From: Pseudoxanthomonas sp. J31
Lineage (GTDB): Bacteria; Pseudomonadota; Gammaproteobacteria; Xanthomonadales; Xanthomonadaceae
Direction: 5' to 3'
Assembly: GCF_000510725.1 (NCBI RefSeq)
Contig: NZ_AZNZ01000001.1
Span: 558,001-622,000, forward strand
DNA: 64,000 bases
Of this stretch, positions 1 to 8,455 are shown in pieces. Below the pieces are notes generated by a model. That model did no database searches. It saw only the letters and a program-made list of their open reading frames with translations, and was not told the DNA's origin. How positions within the stretch are numbered: position 1 is the first letter of the stretch; every line of letters starts with the position of its first letter. The translations under genes and the position numbers were made by a program.

Positions 1-367
1 GCTTGTGCTCGCGGTGCAGCGGGCTGGTGGACAGGAACACGTGCAGGCGCGGGCGCGCGGCGGCCTCCAGCGCGCGCAGGGAGGTGTCGATGTCCGCCTG
101 CAGGCAGCGCGAGAGCACGGCCAGCACCGGCTCGCGGATCTCGCGGCCGATCAGGGCCATGGCCTCGCGGTCGGACTGCGAGCTGGCCGGGAAGCCGGTC
201 TCGATCACGTCCGCACCCAGTTCGGCCAGTGCGCGGGCCATGACCAGCTTCTGCGGCGGGGTCATGCTGCAGCCGGGGGACTGCTCGCCGTCGCGCAGGG
301 TGGTATCGAACACCCGGATGCGGGCCTGGGAGACCTGGGTTTGGGCTTGGGACTGTTGCGCGTTCAC
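1..367 (-). CDS. leuA: 2-isopropylmalate synthase, N-terminal part
   Basis: First committed step of leucine synthesis: acetyl-CoA plus 2-oxoisovalerate gives 2-isopropylmalate in the cytoplasm. Only about 122 N-terminal residues are present; the gene runs off the left edge. The conserved [19 protein letters not shown] block, with its metal-binding Asp and catalytic Arg, lies near residue 18, followed by [10 protein letters not shown] and [10 protein letters not shown] chose a GTG start because it overlaps the ilvA stop by four bases (GTGA) and has GAGGAG upstream, which points to translational coupling. It is the last visible gene of the ilv operon. The first 16 residues are Gln/Ser/Ala-rich and look like a non-conserved extension. 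Family assignment is secure. Confidence 0.96.
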   Translation of the reverse strand, partial: MNAQQSQAQTQVSQARIRVFDTTLRDGEQSPGCSMTPPQKLVMARALAELGADVIETGFPASSQSDREAMALIGREIREPVLAVLSRCLQADIDTSLRALEAAARPRLHVFLSTSPLHREHK

Positions 368-1515
368 CAGGTGAACTCCTCTTCGACGGGCTGCGGCGCG
401 ATGGGCGCCATTGGGACGGAAACGGTGGTGGTGGGGGACAGGTTAGCGGCTGGGCGGCGCTTTGCCACGGGGATCGGTTTGCGCGCCGCACCATCCCCCG
501 CGGCGGCGGCCGGTTCCGGGCCGCGGCTGCGCCGGCGCGGCTTGCGCGGCGGCCGCGGGCGGACCTCGGACAGCAGCTGGGCGAGGGTGGCCGCGTCGAT
601 GTTGCCGCCGGAGACCACGGCGCACTTGCGACGCCCGGCCACGCGGCGGCCGGCGGCCAGGGCCAGGGCACCGGCGCCCTCGGCGATCAGGTTCTCTTCC
701 AGCGCCAGCCGGACCAGGGTCTCGCGCAGTTCGGCCTCGCGCACGATCACCACGTCGTCCAGCAGGCGCGCGCACAGGCGCCGGGTCAGGAACCCGGGCA
801 CCTTCACCCGGACGCCGTCGGCCAGCGACCTGGCGGGGTCGATCTCGCGCAGGTCGCCGCGGATCGCGCGGGCCATGGAATCCACGCCCTCGACCTGGGC
901 GCCGACCACGCGCACGCCCTGCGACTTCAGCGCCAGGGCCACGCCGGAGGCCAGCCCGCCGCCGCCGATCGGCACGATCACCACGTCCGGGGCGTGCGGC
1001 GCGATCTCGATCCCGATCGTGCCCTGGCCGGCGATCACGTCCGGGTCGTCGAACGCGGACAGGAAGCGGTAGCCGTACTGCTCGGCCAGCTGCCGGGCGA
1101 AGGCGTAGGCCTCGTCGTAGCTGTCGCCGTGCTGGCGCACGGTGGCGCCCCAGTGGGTGACGCCGGCGATCTTGGTCTGCGGCGCGCCGTGCGGCATCAC
1201 CGTGATCGCCTGCACGCCAAGGCGGTAGGCGGCCCAGGCCACGCCCTGGGCGTGGTTGCCGGCGGAGGCGCAGATCACCGGGCGGTCGTCGCCGCGCTCG
1301 CGCGCGGCCAGCATCGCGTTGAGCGCGCCGCGCACCTTGTAGGAGCCGGTGCGCTGCAGGTTCTCCAGCTTGAGCATCACCCCGAAGCGCTCGGCGTGGT
1401 GCATCGGCGTCACCGGCAGGAACCGGCGCAGGCGCGACTGCGCGGCCAGTACGTCGGCCACGCCGACGTCGCCGACGTCCGCTTCTCCTGCGCTGGTGCG
1501 GCCGGTATCAGGCAT
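364..1515 (-). CDS. ilvA: Threonine dehydratase (threonine deaminase), short form with basic tail
   Basis: PLP enzyme deaminating threonine to 2-oxobutyrate, the entry to isoleucine synthesis. The catalytic lysine lies in GSYKVRGA (K60) and the phosphate-binding glycine loop is [11 protein letters not shown]. At 383 aa it lacks the two C-terminal ACT-like domains of long biosynthetic IlvA (about 510 aa). After the catalytic fold, at roughly residue 318, comes a 65-residue Arg/Pro/Ala-rich tail of low complexity. It sits between ilvM and leuA in the operon, so a biosynthetic role is likely although the length resembles catabolic TdcB. Loss of the ACT domains suggests weak or no isoleucine feedback; this is inference. 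The start ATG overlaps the end of a mini-ORF. Confidence 0.92.
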   Translation of the reverse strand: MPDTGRTSAGEADVGDVGVADVLAAQSRLRRFLPVTPMHHAERFGVMLKLENLQRTGSYKVRGALNAMLAARERGDDRPVICASAGNHAQGVAWAAYRLGVQAITVMPHGAPQTKIAGVTHWGATVRQHGDSYDEAYAFARQLAEQYGYRFLSAFDDPDVIAGQGTIGIEIAPHAPDVVIVPIGGGGLASGVALALKSQGVRVVGAQVEGVDSMARAIRGDLREIDPARSLADGVRVKVPGFLTRRLCARLLDDVVIVREAELRETLVRLALEENLIAEGAGALALAAGRRVAGRRKCAVVSGGNIDAATLAQLLSEVRPRPPRKPRRRSRGPEPAAAAGDGAARKPIPVAKRRPAANLSPTTTVSVPMAPIAPQPVEEEFTW

Positions 1516-1609
1516 CGCCGCGGCGCTCCGTGCGATTTCCGAGAAGGCACCTCCGCACCGTCGCCTCCACGGGGGCGACGGCGGAACGGGCGGCTGCGCG
1601 CGCGTTCAT
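1508..1609 (-). CDS. Candidate 33-aa mini-cistron linking ilvM to ilvA
   Basis: The 90-bp gap between ilvM and ilvA contains a complete short frame, [13 protein letters not shown] onward, 33 residues. Its ATG overlaps the ilvM stop as ATGA and is preceded by GGAGG with a 6-nt spacer. Its TGA stop falls just inside the first codons of ilvA, in another frame. The arrangement would let ribosomes pass from ilvM to ilvA by coupling. The product is Ala/Arg-rich with no recognisable domain, so the act of translation may matter more than the peptide. It could also be a chance frame in high-GC DNA; the strong ribosome-binding site and the overlaps at both ends are what support it. Confidence 0.4.
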   Translation of the reverse strand: MNARAAARSAVAPVEATVRRCLLGNRTERRGDA

Positions 1610-1890
1610 GGCGCGCCTCCGTGGCCGGCGCCGGCTTCGCCGGGCAGCGGGCCGTCGACCGGCGAGATCTGCACCGATTCGCAGTCGTACACCTTCTGCA
1701 GCTGGCGGCGCAGGGTCTCGGCCGTGCGCCCGCCGCTGTTGACCACCATCTGCAGGCGCCAGCGCCCGTCGGCGGCGTCGGGGAAGCCCTGGATCGCGCG
1801 CGGCGCGAAGCCGCGGCGCTCGGTCATGCCGATCACGCGCACCAGCGCGCCCTCCACGGGCTTCAGCACCAGGTCAAGCCGGTAGTGCAT
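1606..1890 (-). CDS. ilvM: Acetolactate synthase small (regulatory) subunit, IlvM type
   Basis: A 94-aa single ACT-domain protein, the size of IlvM rather than of the longer IlvH/IlvN subunits. Residues [17 protein letters not shown] match the ACT fold of acetohydroxyacid synthase small subunits, and [11 protein letters not shown] is the second half. It would bind the large subunit IlvG to raise activity and shape feedback by branched-chain amino acids. The gene overlaps the end of ilvG by 17 bp, which fits coupled translation and equimolar subunits. The C-terminal Gly/Ala/His-rich tail also encodes the GGAGG ribosome-binding site of the mini-ORF downstream. Confidence 0.93.
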   Translation of the reverse strand: MHYRLDLVLKPVEGALVRVIGMTERRGFAPRAIQGFPDAADGRWRLQMVVNSGGRTAETLRRQLQKVYDCESVQISPVDGPLPGEAGAGHGGAP

Positions 1891-3604
1891 GAGCTGACTC
1901 TGCCTTCTGTTCGTTGGGGTTGGCGTCCAGCATGTGGCTGTTGGCCTGCCCGGCGGGGACCAGCGGCCAGACGTTGGCCCTGGCGTCGATCTTCACGTGC
2001 AGCAGGCCCGGGCCGGGCGCCGACAGCAGCGCCGCCAGTGCGTCCTCGATCTGCGAGCGCTGCTCGATGCGCGAGGCCGGGATGCCGCACACCTGGGCCA
2101 GGGCGGCGAAGTCCGGGTTGTCGGACAGGTCGATCTCGCTGTAGCGCTTGTCGAAGAACAGTTCCTGCCACTGCCGGACCATGCCCAGGGCGCTGTTGTC
2201 CAGCAGGATGATCTTCACCGGCAGCTTGCAGCGGGCGATGGTGACCAGCTCCTGCACGTTCATCATGAAGCCGCCGTCGCCGTTGACCAGGACCACCGGG
2301 CGGTCGGGGAAGGCGAACTGCGCGCCCATCGCCGCCGGCAGGCCGAAGCCCATGGTGCCCAGCGCGCCGGAGGTCAGGTGGTTGCGCGGATGGCTGAAGC
2401 GGCAGTGCTGCGCCACCCACATCTGGTGCTGGCCCACGTCGGCGGTGATGATCGCGTCCGGGCACAGTTCGCTGACCCGCTTCAGCAGCGCCGGGGCGTA
2501 GATGTCGGTGCCGGGTGCGTCGTAGCGCGGGGCATGTTTCTCGCGCAGGGCGGTGCAGCGCTGGCGCCATTCGCCGGCGGTGCTGCGCGCCGCGGCCAGG
2601 GCGCGCAGGCCCGCGGCCAGGTCGCCGGGCAGGGCGATGTCGGCGGTGCGCAGCTTGGAGATCTCGTAGGCATCCGCGTCCAGGTGGACCACCCGCGCGA
2701 ACGGCGCGAACTCGGACAGCTTGCCGGTGGCGCGGTCGTCGAAGCGGGCGCCAACCACCACCAGCAGGTCGCACTCCTGCACCGCGATGTTGGCGGCGCG
2801 GGTGCCGTGCATGCCCAGCATGCCCAGGAACTGCGGGTGGTTGCCGGGCAAGGCGCCCAGGCCGCGCAGGGTCAGCACGGTCGGGATGCCGGTGGCCTCG
2901 ACGAACTGGCGGAACTCGTCCACCGCATCGCAGATGCCGATGCCGCCACCGCCGTAGATCACCGGCTTTTCGGCCGCGGCGATCGCAGCGATGGCCTCGG
3001 CCAGGGCCGCATCCGGCGGCGGGGGCGGCGCCTGCACCGGGGCCGGCACGTGCGCCGGCAGGTGGGTGGCGGCGCCGACCTGGACGTCCTTGGGCAGGTC
3101 GACCAGGACCGGGCCCGGGCGGCCTTCGCGGGCGATGCGGAAGGCCTCGGCCATCACGTGCGGCAGCTCGTCCACGCTGCGCACCAGGAAGCTGTGCTTG
3201 ACGATCGGCATGGTCATGCCGAACACGTCCAGCTCCTGGAACGCGTCGGTCCCCAGCAGCGACGTCGGCACCTGGCCGGTCAGGCACACCATCGGCACCG
3301 AATCCAGCATCGCGTCGGCGATGCCGGTGACCAGGTTCGAGGCGCCGGGCCCGGAGGTGGCCACGCATACGCCGACCTTGCCGGAGGCGCGGGCGTAACC
3401 GTTGGCCGCCAGGGCCGCTCCCTGCTCGTGGCGGACCAGGATGTGGCGCAGCCCCGAATCCACCAGGGCGTCGTAGAACGGCATGATCGCGCCGCCCGGA
3501 TAGCCGAAGATGGTGTCGACCCCCTCGGCCTCCAGCGCGTGCGCGACCCAGGCTGCGCCATTGCGCAGCCCGGCCGCCGTCGCTGTGGGGGTGTTGGCGT
3601 TCAT
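1874..3604 (-). CDS. ilvG: Acetolactate synthase large (catalytic) subunit
   Basis: ThDP- and FAD-dependent enzyme condensing pyruvate with pyruvate or 2-oxobutyrate to give acetolactate or acetohydroxybutyrate. 576 aa, normal for the family. Near the N-terminus, [14 protein letters not shown] is followed by [19 protein letters not shown] with the catalytic Glu that activates the thiazolium ring. The ThDP/Mg2+ motif [12 protein letters not shown] lies in the C-terminal third. I chose the ATG at 3604 because it overlaps the ilvC stop as ATGA. The open frame continues far upstream through ilvC and the leader, but that extension is a shadow. Its partner subunit ilvM follows with a 17-bp overlap. 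Confidence 0.97.
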   Translation of the reverse strand: MNANTPTATAAGLRNGAAWVAHALEAEGVDTIFGYPGGAIMPFYDALVDSGLRHILVRHEQGAALAANGYARASGKVGVCVATSGPGASNLVTGIADAMLDSVPMVCLTGQVPTSLLGTDAFQELDVFGMTMPIVKHSFLVRSVDELPHVMAEAFRIAREGRPGPVLVDLPKDVQVGAATHLPAHVPAPVQAPPPPPDAALAEAIAAIAAAEKPVIYGGGGIGICDAVDEFRQFVEATGIPTVLTLRGLGALPGNHPQFLGMLGMHGTRAANIAVQECDLLVVVGARFDDRATGKLSEFAPFARVVHLDADAYEISKLRTADIALPGDLAAGLRALAAARSTAGEWRQRCTALREKHAPRYDAPGTDIYAPALLKRVSELCPDAIITADVGQHQMWVAQHCRFSHPRNHLTSGALGTMGFGLPAAMGAQFAFPDRPVVLVNGDGGFMMNVQELVTIARCKLPVKIILLDNSALGMVRQWQELFFDKRYSEIDLSDNPDFAALAQVCGIPASRIEQRSQIEDALAALLSAPGPGLLHVKIDARANVWPLVPAGQANSHMLDANPNEQKAESAHALPA

Positions 3605-4608
3605 GCGGCGGCGGTCTTCTTGGCGGTTTGTTCTTCGGCGGGCTGGGCGCTGCCCTGCAGCCACACCATCTTGGCGCGTAGTTCGCGGCCGACCTTCTCG
3701 ATCGGATGGTCCTTGTCGGCCTGCTGGAACTTCCTGTAGTTCGGCAGGCCGGCGTCGTACTCGGCCTGCCAGTTGCGCACGAAGGTGCCGTCCTGGATGT
3801 CCTTCAGCACTTCCTTCATGCGCGCCTTGACCGAGGCGTCGATCACCCGCGGGCCGGAGACGAAGTCGCCGTACTGGGCGGTCTCGGAGATGAACTCGAG
3901 CATGCGGGTGATGCCGCCTTCGTAGAACAGGTCGACGATCAGCTTCAGCTCGTGCAGGACTTCGTAGTAGGCGATCTCCGGCTGGTAGCCGGCCTCGACC
4001 AGGGTCTCGAAGCCGGCCTGCACCAGGGACGAGGCGCCGCCGCACAGCACGGCCTGCTCGCCGAACAGGTCGGTCTCGGTCTCTTCCTTGAAGGTGGTCT
4101 TGATCAGGTTGGCGCGGGCGCCGCCCAGGCCGCCGGCGTAGGCCAGGGCGTATTCCTCGGCCTTGCCCGACTTGTCCTGGTACACCGCATAGATGCACGG
4201 CACGCCGCGGCCGATCTCGTACTCGCGGCGGACCAGGGCGCCCGGGCCCTTGGGCGCGACCAGGACCACGTCCAGGTCCTCGCGCGGGGTGATCATGCCG
4301 AAGTGCACGTTCAGGCCGTGGGCGAACAGCAGCACCGCGCCCTGCTTGAGGTTGTCGCGCAGGACTTCCTCGTAGAGCTTCTTCTGGACCATGTCCGGGA
4401 CCAGCACGGCGACCAGGTCGGCGTCCTTCACCGCCTCGGCCGGGCTCTTGACCACGAAACCGTCCGCCTGGGCCTTGGCCTCGGTCGGACCGCCCGGGCG
4501 CAGGCCCACGGTCACGTCGAAGCCGGAATCGCGCAGGTTCAGCGCGTGCGCGCGGCCCTGGCTGCCGTAGCCGACGATCGCGATCTTGGTGGAGGTGCTG
4601 CTGGTCAT
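3601..4608 (-). CDS. ilvC: Ketol-acid reductoisomerase (NAD(P)H)
   Basis: Converts acetolactate or acetohydroxybutyrate to dihydroxy acids, the step between IlvG/M and IlvD. 335 aa, matching short class I enzymes. The Rossmann motif [17 protein letters not shown] stands at the N-terminus, and acidic metal-binding residues occur in the knotted C-terminal domain (for example [10 protein letters not shown]). I chose ATG 4608, with AGGA 11 bases upstream; an in-frame codon at 4710 would add 34 residues not found in the family. First structural gene of the operon, 112 nt after the attenuator terminator, so its expression should depend on readthrough. The C-terminus ends in a short Lys/Ala tail. 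Confidence 0.97.
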   Translation of the reverse strand: MTSSTSTKIAIVGYGSQGRAHALNLRDSGFDVTVGLRPGGPTEAKAQADGFVVKSPAEAVKDADLVAVLVPDMVQKKLYEEVLRDNLKQGAVLLFAHGLNVHFGMITPREDLDVVLVAPKGPGALVRREYEIGRGVPCIYAVYQDKSGKAEEYALAYAGGLGGARANLIKTTFKEETETDLFGEQAVLCGGASSLVQAGFETLVEAGYQPEIAYYEVLHELKLIVDLFYEGGITRMLEFISETAQYGDFVSGPRVIDASVKARMKEVLKDIQDGTFVRNWQAEYDAGLPNYRKFQQADKDHPIEKVGRELRAKMVWLQGSAQPAEEQTAKKTAAA

Positions 4609-4719
4609 GGCGTGGTCCTGTGCGGTTGCGTGGATGGGAAGGCGAAGCTTGGGAATTTGCCGGAACGAGATCGTTTCTGCTGAGAACTTTCCGGACGGAA
4701 CCTTGTGCAAGGTGGAAAC

Positions 4720-4750
4720 AAAAAACCCCGCGCCTTCCGGTGCGGGGTTT
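4720..4750 (-). terminator. Attenuator terminator of the ilv operon
   Basis: Read leftward, the arm AAACCCCGC pairs with GCGGGGTTT across a 10-nt loop, followed directly by six T residues. It lies between the leader peptide and ilvC. Its 5' arm overlaps positions 4739-4746 (CCCGCACC leftward), which are perfectly complementary to GGTGCGGG at 4792-4799 inside the leader, so an antiterminator is possible. That second segment also overlaps GGACGAG (4787-4793), complementary to CTCGTCC in the control codons at 4817-4829. This is the classic four-segment attenuation layout. Confidence 0.9.
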
Positions 4751-4775
4751 TGAGGGTCTGGCGTCTTTCTGTTGC

Positions 4776-4895
4776 CTACACGCCGGCTCGTCCCGCACCT
4801 GTTGGCGAGCTAATAAGGACGAGGACGAGGACCGACACCGCGGCGTTCGCGGCTGCGTGCAGGTCGGCGTCGGTGGTCGTGTGGCGATGCAGCAT
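4776..4895 (-). CDS. ilv operon leader peptide (attenuator peptide)
   Basis: A 39-codon frame from ATG 4895 to TAG 4776, directly upstream of the attenuator hairpin. Its centre reads VSVLVLVLI (residues 20-28), eight branched-chain codons out of nine, using GTC, CTC, CTT and ATT. Ribosome stalling there when Val-, Leu- or Ile-tRNA is scarce would block the 1:2 pairing (CTCGTCC with GGACGAG), free segment 2 to pair with segment 3, and prevent termination. I see no clear Shine-Dalgarno. The -35-like TTGACA at 4927-4932 would place the transcript start very close to the ATG, so the message may be leaderless. Function rests on composition, position and RNA complementarity together. Confidence 0.88.
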   Translation of the reverse strand: MLHRHTTTDADLHAAANAAVSVLVLVLISSPTGAGRAGV

Positions 4896-4903
4896 GGGTC
4901 GCA

Positions 4904-4932
4904 GGAAAGCACGCCGATTCCAGGCTTGTCAA
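4904..4932 (-). promoter_or_regulatory. Putative ilv operon promoter
   Basis: Leftward TTGACA at 4927-4932 is a perfect -35 hexamer. With a 17-bp spacer the -10 would be CTTTCC (4904-4909), a poor match, so the -10 assignment is uncertain. A start near 4897 would give an almost leaderless leader-peptide message. Confidence 0.45.
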
Positions 4933-4955
4933 GCGCCTTCCGTGGCCGTTTTACT

Positions 4956-4996
4956 GTTGCAGATGCAACCGTGGAAACGCATCACAATCGGTTGCA
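4956..4996. promoter_or_regulatory. GTTGCA half-site cluster between the ilv leader and ilvD
   Basis: A perfect 14-bp dyad, GTTGCAGATGCAAC, occupies 4956-4969. A third half-site, GGTTGCA, lies at 4990-4996 and forms an inverted pair with TGCAACC (4964-4970), 19 bp apart. The cluster is 24 bp upstream of the leftward TTGACA and about 75-115 bp upstream of ilvD, a place where one regulator could act on both units. No regulator can be named from sequence alone. Confidence 0.4.
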
Positions 4997-5071
4997 CCTC
5001 CCGCGCGCTCCGTCCGCATCCGGCAACCCCGCCGCGCATGCGCGCCCGCCTTCGCCAGCACCCGTACAGCC

Positions 5072-6910
5072 ATGCCCGAATACCGCTCCCGCACCTCCAC
5101 CCACGGCCGCAACATGGCCGGTGCCCGCGCCCTGTGGCGCGCCACCGGGATGAAGGATGGCGACTTCCACAAGCCGATCGTCGCCATCGCCAACTCGTTC
5201 ACCCAGTTCGTGCCCGGCCACGTCCACCTCAAGGACCTCGGCCAGCTGGTGGCGCGCGAGATCGAGCGCGTGGGTGGCGTGGCCAAGGAGTTCAACACGA
5301 TCGCCGTCGACGACGGCATCGCCATGGGCCACGACGGCATGCTCTATTCGCTGCCCAGCCGCGAACTGATCGCCGACGCGGTGGAGTACATGGTCAACGC
5401 GCACTGCGCCGACGCGCTGGTGTGCATCTCCAACTGCGACAAGATCACCCCGGGCATGCTGATGGCCGCGCTGCGGCTCAACATCCCCACCGTGTTCGTG
5501 TCCGGCGGGCCGATGGAGGCGGGCAAGACCCGCCTGGCCGACCACAAGCTGGACCTGATCGACGCGATGGTGATGGCCGCCGATCCCAACGCCACCGACG
5601 AACAGGTGGCGGCGGTGGAGCGCAGCGCCTGCCCGACCTGCGGTTCGTGCTCGGGCATGTTCACCGCCAACTCGATGAACTGCCTGACCGAGGCGCTGGG
5701 CCTGTCGTTGCCGGGCAACGGCACCGTGGTCGCCACCCATGCCGATCGCGAGGCCCTGTTCAAGCGCGCCGGCGTGACCGCGGTGGAGCTGTGCCACCGC
5801 TGGTATGGCGGCGGCGACGGGCGCGCGCTGCCGCGCGGCATCGCCACTTTCGAGGCGTTCGAGAACGCGATGGCGCTGGACATCGCCATGGGCGGTTCGA
5901 CCAACACCATCCTGCACCTGCTGGCCGCGGCGCAGGAGGCCGGGGTGCCGTTCACCCTGCGCGACATCGACCGCCTCTCGCGCAAGGTGCCGCAGCTGTG
6001 CAAGGTCGCGCCGAACACGCAGAAGTACCACATCGAGGACGTGCACCGCGCCGGCGGCATCATGGCCATCCTCGGCGAGCTGGCGCGCGGCGGACTGGTG
6101 CATACCGACGTGCCGACCGTGCATGCGCCCAGCCTGGGCGAGGCGATCGAGCGCTGGGACGTGGCCCGCACCAGCGATGAGGCCGTGCACACCTTCTACC
6201 GCGCCGGCCCGGCCGGGATCCCCACCCAGGTCGCCTTCAGCCAGGACACCCGCTGGCCGTCGCTGGACCTGGACCGCAGCGAAGGCTGCATCCGCGACCT
6301 GCAGCACGCCTACTCCAGCGAGGGCGGACTGGCGGTGCTTTACGGCAACCTCGCCGCCGACGGCTGCGTGGTGAAGACCGCGGGCGTGGACGAGTCCATC
6401 CTGGTGTTCGAGGGCCCGGCGCGGGTGTACGAGAGCCAGGACGCGGCGGTGAAGGGCATCCTCGGTGACGAGGTGCAGGCGGGCGAGGTGGTGGTGATCC
6501 GCTACGAAGGGCCCAAGGGCGGCCCGGGCATGCAGGAGATGCTCTATCCGACCAGCTACCTGAAGTCCAAGGGCCTGGGCAAGAAGTGCGCGCTGCTGAC
6601 CGACGGCCGTTTCTCCGGCGGCACCTCGGGCCTGTCGATCGGCCATGCCTCGCCGGAGGCCGCGGCCGGCGGCACCATCGGCCTGGTGCGCGACGGCGAC
6701 CGCATCCGCATCGACATTCCCGCGCGCAGCATCCAGCTGCTGGTGGACGAGGCCGAACTGGCGCGCCGCCGGGCCGAGCAGGACGCGCAGGGCTGGCGCC
6801 CGGGGCAGCCGCGCGCGCGCAAGGTCAGCACCGCACTGAAGGCCTATGCCCTGCTGGCCACCAGCGCCGACAAGGGCGCGGTGCGCAACCGCGAGCTGCT
6901 GGAGGGGTGA
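5072..6910 (+). CDS. ilvD: Dihydroxy-acid dehydratase
   Basis: Dehydrates 2,3-dihydroxy acids to the 2-oxo acids used for valine, leucine and isoleucine; Fe-S enzyme of the IlvD/Edd family. 612 aa, full length. Cysteine-bearing signature blocks are present: [10 protein letters not shown] near residue 123 and [19 protein letters not shown] near residue 188. The C-terminal [20 protein letters not shown] block is also typical. No strong ribosome-binding site precedes the ATG. It is divergent from the attenuated ilvC operon, and I see no leader peptide on its own side, so the two units are probably controlled differently. Confidence 0.97.
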   Translation: MPEYRSRTSTHGRNMAGARALWRATGMKDGDFHKPIVAIANSFTQFVPGHVHLKDLGQLVAREIERVGGVAKEFNTIAVDDGIAMGHDGMLYSLPSRELIADAVEYMVNAHCADALVCISNCDKITPGMLMAALRLNIPTVFVSGGPMEAGKTRLADHKLDLIDAMVMAADPNATDEQVAAVERSACPTCGSCSGMFTANSMNCLTEALGLSLPGNGTVVATHADREALFKRAGVTAVELCHRWYGGGDGRALPRGIATFEAFENAMALDIAMGGSTNTILHLLAAAQEAGVPFTLRDIDRLSRKVPQLCKVAPNTQKYHIEDVHRAGGIMAILGELARGGLVHTDVPTVHAPSLGEAIERWDVARTSDEAVHTFYRAGPAGIPTQVAFSQDTRWPSLDLDRSEGCIRDLQHAYSSEGGLAVLYGNLAADGCVVKTAGVDESILVFEGPARVYESQDAAVKGILGDEVQAGEVVVIRYEGPKGGPGMQEMLYPTSYLKSKGLGKKCALLTDGRFSGGTSGLSIGHASPEAAAGGTIGLVRDGDRIRIDIPARSIQLLVDEAELARRRAEQDAQGWRPGQPRARKVSTALKAYALLATSADKGAVRNRELLEG

Positions 6911-7025
6911 GCCTTCGGACGCGCCCGCCCGGCGGTGCCGGCGCGGGCGCGCCTTGTGCGGCCGCAGCATGCCTGCCGCGACCGTTCCGGGTCTAATGCG
7001 CCTTCCCAAGCCAGGAGGGCAGTGC

Positions 7026-8363
7026 ATGCGTGGGATATCGTTACCTCGGCCAGGCCGCCGCTTCGCGTTCGCCGCCGCGGTGCTTTTGGCGGTACTGCAG
7101 TGCCTGCCGGCGCCGGCCGCAGCGTCCGGTTTCGTGCGCGTCGACGGGACCGGCTTCGTGCTCGACGGCAAGCCCTACCGCTTTGCCGGTGCCAACTTCT
7201 GGTACGGCGCCTACCTCGGCGCCCCCGATGGGGTGGGCGACCGCGAGCGGCTGCGCGCCGAGCTGGACCAGCTCAAGGCCGCCGGCATCGACAACCTGCG
7301 CGTGCTGGCGATGAGCGAGGCCAGCGGCTTCAGGCGCGGCGTGCGCCCGGCCTTCATGGTCGCACCCGGCGAGTACGACCAGCGCCTGCTGGAGGGCCTG
7401 GACGTGCTGCTGGACGAGATGCGCAAGCGCGACATGAAGGCGGTGCTGTACCTCAACAACTTCTGGCAGTGGTCCGGCGGCATGTCGCAATACGTGTCCT
7501 GGTTCAGCGGCGAACCGGTGTTCGATCCGGACGAGACCGGCGACTGGAACGGCTTCATGCAGAATTCGGCGCGCTTCTACGCCATGCCCGATGCGCAGGC
7601 CGCCTACCGCGACGCGATCCGCACCGTCGTCACCCGCCGCAACAGCGTCAACGGCATCGCCTACGCCGAGGATCCAACGGTGATGTCCTGGCAGCTGGCC
7701 AACGAGCCGCGCCCGGGCAGCGACGCCGCCGGCGCGGCCAATTTCCAGGCCTACCGCGCCTGGCTGGACGATACCGCCGCCTTCATCCGCCAGCTGGCGC
7801 CCAGGCAACTGGTGAGCACCGGCAGCGAGGGCCGCATGGGTTCGCTGGGCGAGGACGACTACTACCTGATCGCGCATGCCTCGCCGCACATCGACTACCT
7901 GACGTTCCACCTGTGGCCGTCGAACTGGGGCTGGATCGACCACCACGACCCGGCGGCGCGGCTGGAAGCCGGGCTGCAGGCGTCGCTGGAGTACATCGAC
8001 CGCCACGTGGAAATGGCGGCCAGGCTGGGCAAGCCGATCGTGCTGTCGGAGTTCGGCCTCAACCGCGACAAGGGTTCCTACGACCCGGCCGCGCCGGTGG
8101 CCGCACGCGACCGCTTCTACCAGGCGGTGTACGCGCGCCTGCTGCAGCATGCGCGCGCCGGGGCGCCGATTGCCGGTTCCAACTTCTGGGCCTGGGGCGG
8201 CCGCGGCCGCACCTCCAACCCGGACTGGATGTGGAAGGAAGGCGATCCGTTCACCGGCGACCCGCCGCAGGAAGCGCAGGGCCTGTTCTCCCTGTTCGAC
8301 AGCGACCGTTCGACCCTGGAAATCGTCTCCGCCCACGCACGCCAGTTGCGCGCGCTCCCCTGA
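7026..8363 (+). CDS. Secreted glycoside hydrolase family 5, endo-beta-mannanase-like
   Basis: 445 aa with a Sec signal peptide: basic residues, then FAFAAAVLLAVLQCLPAPAAA. The mature part begins FVRVDGTGFVLDGKPYRFAGANFWYG in the manner of GH5_7 mannanases. The acid/base Glu lies in WQLANEP (E227) and the nucleophile in VLSEFGLNRD (E342). The chosen ATG has AGGAGG 8 bases upstream; upstream in-frame codons overlap ilvD. It probably hydrolyses beta-1,4-mannan in the periplasm or outside the cell. LQC does not fit a lipobox, so I do not call it a lipoprotein. Substrate specificity is inferred from family resemblance. Confidence 0.85.
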   Translation: MRGISLPRPGRRFAFAAAVLLAVLQCLPAPAAASGFVRVDGTGFVLDGKPYRFAGANFWYGAYLGAPDGVGDRERLRAELDQLKAAGIDNLRVLAMSEASGFRRGVRPAFMVAPGEYDQRLLEGLDVLLDEMRKRDMKAVLYLNNFWQWSGGMSQYVSWFSGEPVFDPDETGDWNGFMQNSARFYAMPDAQAAYRDAIRTVVTRRNSVNGIAYAEDPTVMSWQLANEPRPGSDAAGAANFQAYRAWLDDTAAFIRQLAPRQLVSTGSEGRMGSLGEDDYYLIAHASPHIDYLTFHLWPSNWGWIDHHDPAARLEAGLQASLEYIDRHVEMAARLGKPIVLSEFGLNRDKGSYDPAAPVAARDRFYQAVYARLLQHARAGAPIAGSNFWAWGGRGRTSNPDWMWKEGDPFTGDPPQEAQGLFSLFDSDRSTLEIVSAHARQLRALP

Positions 8364-8455
8364 ACTGGTTCAGGCCGGGCCGGCGGCGCCGTGCTTTCCG
8401 CCTTCAGGCCTTGCGCTCGGCGGCCGATATCCGGGACAGGGAGAGGAGGGGGATC

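Noticed and set aside
310-360. Heptamer-like pattern (TGGGTTT, GGGCTTG, GGACTG) in the leuA 5' end
   Set aside because: Units are too degenerate and few to assign to the repeat family seen at 31244 and 34310; could be a decayed copy but not supportable.
1874-4912. Possible single 1012-aa protein from a GTG at 4912 through ilvG
   Set aside because: The frame only happens to stay open across ilvC and the leader. Conserved ilvG sequence begins at the ATG overlapping the ilvC stop.
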